Shown piece by piece: positions 48,203 to 58,742 of a DNA stretch of 64,000 bases. A program made the position numbers and the translations under genes. Position 1 is the stretch's first letter; every line of letters begins with the position of its first letter. The DNA is from Diphasiastrum complanatum. Its lineage: Eukaryota; Streptophyta; Lycopodiopsida; Lycopodiales; Lycopodiaceae. The DNA is taken from positions 24,362,357-24,426,356 of the forward strand of contig CM055113.1 in assembly GCA_029204225.1 (NCBI GenBank). The letters run 5' to 3'. The notes under the pieces were generated by a model. The model ran no database searches. It saw only the letters and a program-made list of their open reading frames with translations, and was not told where the DNA came from.

Positions 48203-49431
48203 ATAAAGTGCTTCATATGGTGACTTTCCTCCAAGTGCAACATGAGGGAGTCGATTGCAAAGATAGTTTGAACAATGATGGCCTCACACCAAAAGTCTTT
48301 TGGCAAGGATGCCTCAACTCTAATGGTTTTGGCACATTCACACAAGGTTCTATTCTTTCTTTCAGCCACCCCATTTTGAGATGGTGTATATGCACAAGAA
48401 AACTCCCTTTTAATGCCTTCAAGCTCACAATAATCATGAAATCTATTGGAAGTGTACTCACCACCTCCATCACTTCTAAGAATCTTGATTTTGTATGAAA
48501 ATTGCTTTTCAACTAGAGCTTTGAACTTTAGGAAATAGTCAAACACCATAGACTTTCTAGCTAGAAGATATAACCAAGTAAACCTTGTGAAATCATCAAT
48601 GAAATTTACAAAGCAAGTAGCACCACCCTTGCTCTTTGAAGATGAGAAGTGCACATCCGAGTGTATGAGCTCCAATGGATGTGTAGTGTTAATAGATGAC
48701 TTTGAAAAAGGCTTCTTATGAGATTTAGATATGGCACAAACCTCACATGGCTTGAAATGCTTGGAGATAAGATTAGGCAGGCCAATAGCTTTGGCTTTCT
48801 TGACCATGGAAATCATAGAATTATAGTTAGGATGCCCCAACCTTCTATGCCATAGTTCCTCCAAAGAAATATGAGAAGCAAAAGCACCATCACAAGAGTT
48901 AGCATACTCTTTGGGATCAAGCTTGTAGATTCCACCATATCTAGACCCAAATGCAAGGATCTCATCATGCTTCTTGATTGTACATGTATCAACACTGAAA
49001 TTTACATCTAGTCCACTATCAAACAATTGCCTAACACTAATAAGATTTTTTGTTAACTTAGGAACAAAAAGTACTTTAGACAGAGAAAGAACTTTTGATG
49101 ATGAAAGCTTTAAGGGAATGGTCCCTATGCCTTCAATAGCACACTTATGATCATTTGTTGTGTAGATGGACTTCTTGGCTCCTTCATAAGGTGTCATGGA
49201 TGAGAAAGAATGCTTGGAGCTACACATATGTGAGGAAGCTCCACTGTCGATGTACCACGAACCATCCTTCTTGAAAGGTGATGAAGAAAAACTCGAGACC
49301 ATAAGAGATCTCTCTCCATCACTTGCATGAGCATCTTCCTTCTCTTCATTGGAAATGTTGGCTTGCATGAATTGACTCTTCTTCTTGAGCAATTGGTGGC
49401 ATAATGCCCCTTCTTGCCACAAAAGAAACAC
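48199..49431 (-). pseudogene. Copia protease, pre-integrase and integrase
   Basis: One 410-residue frame has the protease WYIDSGASSHMCSS, VLFVPKLTKNLISVRQLFD, the pre-integrase LWHRRLGHPNYNSM and CEVCAISKSHKKPF. The integrase core follows: LELIHSDVHFSS, FVNFIDDFTRFTW, LRSDGGGEYTSNRF and SQNGVAERKNRTL. A frameshift follows after DFWCEAI. Residues expected for catalysis are present. Confidence 0.93.
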
Positions 49432-50201
49432 TTGATGTTTTTCTTCTTCTTCTTGGATGCGAAGGCTTGAGAGGACTCATCCTCTTCTCCTTTCTCCTTG
49501 GAAATAAGATTGTTCTTGCTTGAAGAGGGCTGGTGTTGATTCTTACTTCTTGTCTTGTGCTTGTCTTTGTTAAAGAGGGCTTTACCATCAATGTTGAGAG
49601 ACAGTCTTTCCTTTTTCAAGAGTTTATACTCTTGTCTTGATTCTTCAGAAATGAGCACACTTTGGAGTGCTTCCAAACTTGGTAGCTCCTCCTTAATGGC
49701 ATAACTCTGAACAAGGTTGTCATATTCCTCCTTTAACCCATTAAGTATGACTTGAACAAGTTCATTTTGGTTGATGGAGTCTCCTATGCATGACAATTCT
49801 CTATGGAGGTCTTTAACTCCCACTACATAAGCTGAAGCACATTCATCACTTCTCTGTACACTTTGAAAAATTTGGTTTCTTAGTGTTAGAAGTCTAGAAG
49901 TATTCTTTGCCTCATAGATGGACTTGAGAGTATCCCAAGCATCTTTGGCATTAGTACAAGTACCAATTTCTCTTAAGATGTCATTTGAGACATTCATTTT
50001 AATATAATGCAGAGCCATCCTAGCTCTCTTTTTGTACTTTGGAAATTCTTGAGGAATTTGTGGTTCTTCTTCAATTCCAAGTACAATATCCATCATATCT
50101 TGTAGAATTAAGACATATTCCATCCTAGCCTTCCAAATTGAGTAATTGGAGGTTGGCAATCTTTCACTTGCTTCTAATAGAAAGACACCCATTGAAGTCA
50201 T
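49194..50201 (-). pseudogene. Copia gag with zinc knuckle
   Basis: The start ATG at 50201 gives MTSMGVFLLEASERLPTSNY and IWKARMEYVLILQDMMDIV. Then come RARMALHYIKMNVSNDILRE, AKDAWDTLKSIYEAKNTSRL and VQVILNGLKEEYDNLVQSY, a Lys-rich linker and the knuckle CFFCGKKGHYATNC. After the knuckle the frame drifts off homology while the protease frame (from 49431) takes over, so gag and pol are out of frame. That may be a programmed shift or simple decay. Gag itself is uninterrupted. Confidence 0.9.
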
Positions 50202-50956
50202 AAAGAATGATGGAAGTCAAAAAAGATGGATGAAAAAATTGCTTATCTTCTCACTATAGGAACCAATCAAGGGCAAAAAACCAAATCCTATGTAAGACAA
50301 AGCAAAAAACTATGAGATAGGTGTCACTAGTTTGACAATCTCTCTAAAACAAGATTTGAATCATCAAAAAAGTTGAAGTATGCCAAAAGTCATGGTTCTC
50401 TGAATTTCACACGTGTGAAATACTCCAAAAATGTCAAATTGACTCAAAGACAATCTATTTGTATGAAACAATTTGCCTAGATCCTCTAAATTTTGCCTAA
50501 ATCACATATAGATGAGATTGGTCAACTTCTGGATGATTTTGTGATCGTTCAAGCAATAAATGACATGTACTCATGATTTGTCACAGGTCTAGGTGCCCTA
50601 CCTATGACTATTCAAAAGCTTATAACTTTTGATTGGCTTATCCAACTGTCATGATTCAAATTGCATCAAATTTTACACATTTCTAGCTTTCTAGTGGGCC
50701 AATTTGCATGAAATTTGGATCTAAGGTGAGAGAAAACCACCAAACTGAAAATGGGCGGATTTCACATGTGTCTGCACCTGAAATTCCGTACAGTACCTGA
50801 TCTAGACCATTCAAAGTGGTTTGGAGCTCTAAATCACCAGAAAACTGCAAACTAGCTAGAAAGTAGAATCTAGACAATTCCTAGCTTGAAATCTGATCAA
50901 ATTTGCAAACTTTTTGATTAGATTTACTTATAAATCTTAGGTAGGCTCTGATACCA
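50202..50956 (-). other. Leader and primer-binding site of the Copia element
   Basis: Untranslated stretch between gag and the 5' LTR. It holds a CACACGTGTG palindrome at 50408-50417, a related CACATGTG near 50765, and the primer site at 50942-50956. Confidence 0.75.
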
Positions 50957-53229
50957 TGTTGAATTCACACGTGTGGGATGCCCTACACATGTACTTTTGA
51001 TCTCCTAAGCCCAATAATTATTATGATGATGTGCATGTTAGGTGGTGGATCCACTAGCTCCCATGTATGGTTGGTGATTAAGGCATCATATTCAATCTTC
51101 ATGGCCTCATACAACTCCTCGGTATTGAGGGCTTCTTGGACATCTTTGGGCTCCTCATGAGAAACAAAATAAGCATAGGTGGAATCAAGATCCACTTGTT
51201 TTCCTTTGTCATCATAAGTGAGCCTCTTAAGCTTGGATCTCTCCCTCATGGATCTTCTAGGAGTGAGAATCCGAGGACTTCCATCTTCAAATCTCGACCC
51301 CTCCATATGTTGATTGCCTTCAATAACAAAAGGTGTTAGATTTTGAGGTTGCTTGATCTCGGCCCCTCCAAGATTGGACTTTTCTTCTTCATGAAAAACT
51401 ACATCTCTACTATCAATTACTTTAGAAGTAGAGAGCATGTAGATTTGATAGGCTTTCTTGTTGGACGAATATCCAACCATTACTCTTTTGCTTGCACAAG
51501 GATCATCCTTCTTTCTTGTTTCCAAGGAAATATGGACAAAGCATATGCATCCAAATACTCTAAAGTGATCAACCTTAGGTTTCTTCAAATAAAGTGCTTC
51601 ATATGGTGACTTTCCTCCAAGTGCAACATGAGGGGGTCGATTGCAAAGATAGTTTGAACAATGATGGCCTCACCCCAAAAGTCTTTTGGCAAGGATGCCT
51701 CAACTCTAATGGTTTTGGCACATTCACACAAGGTTCTATTCTTTCTTTCAGCCACCCCATTTTGAGATGGTGTATATGCACAAGAAAACTCCCTTTTAAT
51801 GCCTTCAAGCTCACAATAATCATGAAATTTATTGGAAGTGTACTCACCACCTCCATCACTTCTAAGAATCTTGATTTCGTATGAAAATTGCTTTTCAACT
51901 AGAGCTTTGAACTTTAGGAAATAGTCAAACACCATAGACTTTCTAGCTAGAAGATATAACCAAGTAAACCTTGTGAAATCATCAATGAAATTTACAAAGC
52001 AAGTAGCACCACCCTTGCTCTTTGAAGATGAGAAGTGCACATCCGAGTGTATGAGCTTCAATGGATGTGTAGTGTTAATAGATGACTTTGAAAAAGGCTT
52101 CTTATGAGATTTAGATATGGCACAAACCTCACATGGCTTGAAATGCTTGGAGATAAGATTAGGCAGGCCAATAGCTTTGGCTTTCTTGACCATGGAAATC
52201 ATAGAATTATAGTTAGGATGCCCCAACCTTCTATGCCATAGTTCCTCCAAAGAAATATGAGAAGCAAAAGCACCATCACAAGAGTTAGCATACTCTTTGG
52301 GATCAAGCTTGTAGATTCCACCATATCTAGACGCAAATGCAAGGATCTCATCATGCTTCTTGATTGTACATGTATCAACATTGAAATTCACATCTAGTCC
52401 ACTATCAAACAATTGCCTAACACTAATAAGATTTTTTGTTAACTTAGGAGCAAAAAGTACTTTAGACAGAGAAAGAACTTTTGATGATGAAAGCTTTAAG
52501 GGAATGGTCCCTATGCCTTCAATAGCACACTTATGATCATTTGTTGTGTAGATGGACTTCTTGGCTCCTTCATAAGGTGTCATGGATGAGAAAGAATGCT
52601 TGGAGCTACACATATGTGAGGAAGCTCCACTGTCGATGTACCACGAACCATCCTTCTTGAAAGGTGATGAAGAAAAACTATGATGATCAAACTAGCATTG
52701 ATTGACAATAGGAAAGCTGATCATACAAGAAATATTTATTGTGTTACAAGCAAGATCTGTCAACAAAATATGAAACTAAGTGCAATAAATGCCTCAACTC
52801 GGCTAGAGAGAGATATGAATGTACAAAACTCGAGTAGAGAGAGAGGGCACAAAGATCTTAGTCTCCAAATTCGCATTACACATAAAAATCATCATCTTCT
52901 CAATGAGAGTACATCACATATATATAGATCCATGGACTGTCCTCCTACTTTGAGTTGAATTGGAGTTATGAATCCACCTCTCAAGCTATCTAGACTTATT
53001 CAAGCCACCTCAATATGTCTAATTGTGCCACCTAGTATTTTCATGCATTAAATGTGGCATGCAAAGTACAAACGGAAATTCCTATGGTAGCTCGAGTTTC
53101 TACTTCTACATAGCTTGAATATTTTATTCTAAGATGGGTCTTTACTAAGCCAAAAGAGCTCAATTCATCTTTGGCATTTTTAGGACCCCTACTTACAACA
53201 TTAGATAGATTTTTTCCAATATGTCAACA
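50957..53229 (-). repeat. 5' LTR split by an inserted pol fragment
   Basis: LTR sequence runs 50957 to about 51021 and resumes at about 52680 to 53229. Together it matches 45607-46208 with roughly 3% differences. It carries CACACGTGTG at 50966-50975. Confidence 0.93.
51027..52679 (-). pseudogene. Duplicate of Copia protease-integrase-RT segment inside the LTR
   Basis: This 1653-bp stretch matches 47641-49293 base for base without gaps. I counted 11 differences (about 0.7%). It starts inside the linker/RT start (…VDPPPNMHI) and ends just before the protease signature, so it carries the pre-integrase and integrase in the same orientation, with the same frameshift near DFW-GEAI. Both ends lie in a shared TATGATGAT (51022 and 52679), either a target duplication or microhomology. 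No LTR or primer site accompanies it. Confidence 0.92.
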
Positions 53230-53234
53230 TAAAA

Positions 53235-53470
53235 TGTCATCATTTGGACATGCATGAATCCTTTCGTAATCCATTCCAAGTTTGCTCAACATATTTGGTG
53301 CTTAGTTTTGCATTCCTAACATCACATTGTCTTTTGGAACTATTTTTTGCAATAAAATGCAAAATAATATTGTTGTCATAAAAATGAGCATAAACATATA
53401 ACTTAACAAACAATATAATGCGTTTTGGGTTCATGCATACTTGAACAATGACATAACACTAGTGGAACTC
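53235..53470 (-). pseudogene. CACTA transposase remnant, continuation beyond the Copia insertion
   Basis: A minus-strand frame reads IILHFIAKNSSKRQCDVRNA and KYVEQTWNGLRKDS. Joined across the TAAAA duplication to the stretch left of 45602, it gives one continuous protein-like sequence leading into the DUF4218 blocks. The family assignment rests on those blocks, not on this piece. Confidence 0.5.
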
Positions 53471-53510
53471 CATTTGTACGTAGCTTGTAGACTTAGAAGT
53501 AGTGTTATTG

Positions 53511-56500
53511 CTAGTTGAGAAAAAGATGCATTTGGCTACAAGGGAGTGTTAGTCCAATCGATCTTCTATGTTTTGTGAATAGTGGTTTGTCCAGTGGCTT
53601 GGTCAGTAGATCTGCAATCACATCCTCTGACTTTATGAATTCAACACAGAGCTCTCCCTTTGAGATGAGATTTTGAACATGATGGTACTTCAGAGGTATA
53701 TGTTTGGTTTTTGAGTGAAAAACTGGATCCTGGGTTCAGTAAATAGCACTATGAAAATCCATCTCTTCATGATGGAAGGGTCCCAATGTGGTATGCCAAT
53801 CCCTTCCAGCATCATCTTCAACCATACTACCTCATTTGCCACCTTCGAAACTGCTCTGTATTCAGCTTTGTATAAAGACTGTGCCACTAGTGTTTGCTTC
53901 ATGCAGGTCCAGCTGATTGCAGCTCCGCATGCTATCGAACATCCACCTGTTACGGACTTGTTGTTGTCTCTACAGCTAGCCCAGCTTGCATCATTATAGT
54001 GCTGAAGGGTAAACTCCTTCTCTCTTTCGTAGATCAACCCCAAATTGTGGGTGCCTTTCAAATATCACAGTACTCGTTTTGCCATCAGCCAATGTTGCAT
54101 GCCAAGATTAGAGGAGAATTGACTTAGTGAATAGACAAAGAATACTAGATCGAGTCTTGTACATACTGTAAGGCATCAGACTACCGATCAGATTTTGATA
54201 TGGTATCTTCTCCATCTTCTATCTCTCCTCACCTGTATTTGGGCAATTCTGCTTCGACAATCTAGCTCTGGCTATCATCGGTGTCACTTTTTTTTTGCAC
54301 TCGATCATCTCATATTGCTTCAGTACTTTTTCAACATACTCAGACGGTTTAGATGCATGACTCCTCTTGTTTGGTCTCTTTTGATTTGCAGTCCCAAACA
54401 TTTCGTCTCCTCTCCTAGATCTGTGATCTCATAGCCTACAAATATTTGAATCTTGGTTTCATTAATTAGCATTAGATAATTTCCTATCATTAGAGAGTCA
54501 TCCACAAATATTGTCAAAATCACAGACTTCTTTTCTATTCTTTTTATGTAGACATTATAGTCAGGTTGTGTAGGAGTGAAGCCTAGAGACTTTAGAAGAT
54601 TGTCTCGATTTTTCGGTTCTTCATATCCTTCAAGTTGCTTCATGAAGATTTCTTTGTCTCGGTCTTCGTGAAGAAAGGCTATCTTCACATCCATCTGGTG
54701 TACTTCCAGATCATACTTTGTTGCATATGTGAGGAGTAGTTAGATGCTCGACATCTTGACCATCAATGAGTATGTATCGAAGTAGTTGATGCCATACCTC
54801 TGAGTGTAGCCTTTGGCGACAAGTCAAGCTAGGATCGTTCGTCGACACTTCCATCTGATTTCAGCTTCTTCTTGTATACCCATTTGCAATCAACTTTCTT
54901 CTTTCCTTATGTCGATTTGTCAAACTTCACGTCTCTACTCATTAGAACCTTCTTTGAGATTGGATTGTAGAGTTGATAGATCTGTGAGCCATTCGAATAT
55001 CTAACCATCACCGTTTGCACCAACTTTTTGTCGAGCTTGCTTCTCTTTTCTTTTTGTATGTGCATGTATGCTGCACATCTGAATACTCGTACATATGACA
55101 GATCAGGTTTCTCACTCGTCCACATTTTGTACGACATTCTATTCGCCAACGTCGTCATTATCAATCTGTTCTATATAGCAGCTACAATTGCTTCAGCCCA
55201 AAATTGACTTGGCAACTGTGCTTGAGCCATGATGCACTTGGCTCCTTCGACAAGAGTCATGTTCGGTCTTTCTGCTACACCATTATACTGTGGTGATAAG
55301 CAAGTGTGAACTGATTCTTTCCTGGCCAGTGGCATAAGCTTGAAAACTCCTTGCTTGAATACTCGCATCCATTGTCAAACATGAGAGTATGCAATTTCTT
55401 GGAGGTGTGTCAAATGCCACGAACTTCTTGAATGCATCGGACACTTCAGACTTCTTCTTCAAGTAGTATATTGTTGTAATCCTACTGTAATCATCTACGA
55501 ACATTTAGAAATATCTCGATCTAGAGAGAGAGTCAACTTTCATTGGTCCACAAACATCTGAGTGAACTAGCTCAAGGATATCCTTGGCTCTTCTTCCTTC
55601 ATGTACGAACAGACTTTGATGTTGCTTACCCTTTTGACAAGCTTTGCAGAAGTCAGAGTCTGGACTTGTGATCTTTAGTCCACTTACTAGCTCCAATCTG
55701 CTCATGTCGTAGAGACTCCTCATATTCAGATGATACATTCATCTATGCCAAAGATGATTTTTGTTTTCAGATGCATTCAGTATATGCTATCGTAGTTGCT
55801 GATGATTTTGGCTTGGTAGAGATTACCTTGTCTTGATCCAACAACAGTAGCTTGTTCGATTTGTGCTCGACCATTCGACATACATTCACATCGAACAGGA
55901 CTCGTATTCCGAGATCTGCTATCCTCGATACAGAGAGCAGGTCTCTTCTCAACGTAGGTACATAGAGTGCTCCTTGAAGCTCTGCATGTCCCAATAGTGT
56001 ATGGAACTGTAGAGTGTCGATGCCTTCGACATCGTGTCTGCCTCCATCACCCAGTATCACTGCTCTTGTATTGTCAAGTGCTCTGTAGTTGATCAAGACG
56101 TTCTTGTTGCAGGTTATGTGCGATGTAGCTCCTGAGTCAATCATTATGTCGTAGTCGTGCTGCGTGTAGGTGGTCGACTCTTCTATGAAGGCATTGTCGT
56201 TCTTCTCAACATCCTTCAATGATTTTGCAACATTGGCTCTCTCTCCTTTGTGCTTTCCTTTGGGATTGTGCCAATATTCATATGCTGAATGTCCCTTCTT
56301 CGTGCAGTGTGTGCAAGGCATTGTCGGGTTGAACCAACATCTGTCTACTGTGTATCTAGACTTATGACAGTGATCGTAGGTAGAAGTCTCTTTGTTATAG
56401 TTGCCTCTTATCGAAGAATTTGTTTGAGTTCTTTCAATCTTGGGCTTGTTTTTGTTTTTTTTCTTTCCCCTTATGAAAAGGCCCTTCTCCTAGTCACCGT

Positions 56501-57050
56501 TTGCTTCTCCTTCATCTCTCATCAGTCTATCATCTGTTACAAGACTGATTGCTCTTTTGAATGTCATCTCAGGTAAGCTCAAGATGAGCATTCTAACTAG
56601 TGGCTGGTAGGATGAAGGTAGAGATTTCATGAAGTACATCAGTTGCTAGGGTGTTGGAACTTGGTGTTCCTATCCAGATGCATCAAGCTGAGCGAAAATC
56701 ATTTCGATCTTCTCTACATGCTGATCTAGCTCATTACCATCCCATCGCAAGCTCTGTATAAGCTGATTATGGAGGTGCATAGCCGACGCGACTATCCTCA
56801 CTTCGTACTTATGCTTTAGTTTCTCCCACGCTTCATGACTACTTTTGGCAGTCCTCGATCTGCATGAGGATTTCTTCATTTATGGAGGACACAATGATCG
56901 CCATTGCGCGTTCATTCTTCCTTATCCATTCTGCTCTCCTTGGGTCTCCTCTGGAGGCTTTTGCTCTGTGAGATCGGTCACTGACCATATTCCTTCGCTT
57001 TTTAGAAGTGTTTTGATCTTGAACTTCCATATACGATAATGTCTACTTGG
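53511..57050 (-). pseudogene. Decayed Ty1/Copia gag-pol without LTRs
   Basis: From right to left: gag (RIWKFKIKTLL near 57030, WIRKNERAMAIIVSSI, WEKLKHKYEVRI), a knuckle CTHCTKKGHSAYEY (56310) and protease MIDSGATSHITCN (about 56140). Then come pre-integrase and integrase (CKACQKGKQHQSLF, ILELVHSDVCGPM, QYNGVAERPNMTLVEGAKCI). RT follows (VHQMDVKIAFLHEDRDKEIF, LTIFVDDSLM with Phe for Tyr), then RNase H (DASWASCRDNNKSVTGG, EVVWLKMMLEG), ending DLLTKPL and a stop at 53511. There are many frame changes. It is related to the plus-strand gag at 4716-5810. Its 3' LTR is absent, since the CACTA remnant lies directly to the left. Confidence 0.88.
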
Positions 57051-58742
57051 TGGTGTGCGCCTATTCTGTGCGGAAGTGCACTACACAATGCATTACATAA
57101 CAAGACCTAGATACATTGCTACCAATCACAGACAATGCAACAATCAATCAAACACTAGCGCAAAGACAACAGTTGGAAGAACAAAAAATCTCTTTTGTAT
57201 CTTGTTTTCCTTTTAGAGTCAGTCGACAATGCTTCGCGACATAGCGGCCTGACGCTCCTCTTACAATTCTATATTCTACTTTTGCTTCTGCTTCTAAGCA
57301 TATGTTCTATTGATTTCTGATCTATACTTATGTCCCAACATATGGGATTAAAAAATAGATTAACTAATCGTTACAAGAGAAAATTACGCTAAACTAATAG
57401 TTAACTACATCTCCCTTGCAACGTTCCTTTACGATTGAGCGTGACAGTTGGAAGCTTGTCCGACTTGTCCGACATATCGACTTACCTGACGATTCATTTA
57501 GCTCGACGTCCCGTTCTCAGCTCTTGTGTAGAAGTCGACAATTCGGTGTTGATGCCTACTGATTTGTCAGCCGTTCAGGGAATGCCAAAGAAGGGTTGCA
57601 TGAGTTCACCATCTCTAACACTTAGGCGAGGAGATTTTTCAGCATTCACAAGTACCTCCAGTTATTTGTGTTGACTTGGATATGATCATGTTTTTAATAG
57701 GCATTCTATTACTTTGCAATTATTTTCATGAAGTTTGTAGCCTGCCAAAAAATCCTAAATTTCTTTTTTTAGATGTTTGGTTGTTTTCTGTACACGTTTC
57801 AAAGCTTTCCGAAACATTTTAAATTGTATTCAAAATTTTGTTTGCTCAAGATTTTCTAAAATTGTTGATGTTGAAAATGTAGATTACTTAAACGCAATTA
57901 GATTTTACAGCGACCACAAGTATTTTCTTACTTTACCATTATTTTGATCCAACATGTAGACTGCCAAAAAAACCCTAAATTTGCAAGTAGCTTATATTTG
58001 TTCTTAAAATTCTTTGAAACTAAGTTATGTCTTGACGATATCGATGATGTGGCCGACTCGCTCAAAACTAAATGGTCAATGATGTGGCCGAATGGTTGAA
58101 AATTGAATGGTCTACTATGTGACCAAAAGGTGGAAATTGAACAGTTGATGATGTGGTCGAATGTTGATCATAGATATCAAGTCAAAAATGATTTAGCTTT
58201 ATTTTGAGTGCTAAAAAATGGGCTAACACAAATGTCAAATTTGGGACACCCTAAAAATTTTCATGTCATGTGATCAACTATGCCCAGTTCTGTCTCGAAT
58301 TCGTGAGTAGTTTTGCAGACTGTAACTCTGCCGTCAAATTGGGCTTAATTATGTAGGCTTGTTTTCCTGCCTATTTCTCTGAGCAAAAGAGAACAAAAGA
58401 GTAGTATACTTACAAAATTTGAAGCTCATAGTTTTCAGCAGTTAATGCATCGTATAACCCACTTTCCAGCGCTGCATTGATTCCTCCAGCGCGCACTCAC
58501 ATGAAACCTCCTCGCAAATTGATTCACTACAGACACATCCTCGACTACACAGCAAAATTCCGCTTTCTGATCATGAAAAGCACGTTGTCCCGCTCAACAA
58601 TTTAATCCAAACACTATAATTATCAGTTGATCCTTCATCACAACCCACTAGGAAAATGCTTCTTGAGACAGTTGATTCAAATCTTCGATCATCGGTCTGA
58701 TTTCTCTGTGTCTTGTTCCAAAAGTTTTTGTTTGTCATATCG
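57051..58742. other. No gene recognised; possible LTR remnant and the remorin upstream region
   Basis: 57051-57430 lies where the 5' LTR of the preceding Copia would be, but no primer site was found. 58040-58165 holds three or four degenerate copies of 'gatgatgtggccgaatggttgaaaattgaatggt'. The rest is AT-rich upstream sequence of the remorin gene. Confidence 0.4.

Larger units (their letters stand above)
45607..53229 (-). mobile_element. Ty1/Copia retrotransposon with TAAAA duplication and a pol copy inside its 5' LTR
   Basis: The left LTR is 45607-46208. The right LTR begins at 50957 and ends at 53229, because a 1.65-kb piece of pol (51027-52679) is inserted in it. TAAAA is duplicated at 45602-45606 and 53230-53234. 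A primer site (minus strand TGGTATCAGAGCCTA, 50956-50942) and polypurine tract (ctcctcctaag, from 46209) are in place. Gag, protease, integrase, RT and RNase H are all present with few breaks, making this the most complete element in the window. It interrupts the CACTA transposase remnant. Confidence 0.95.
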
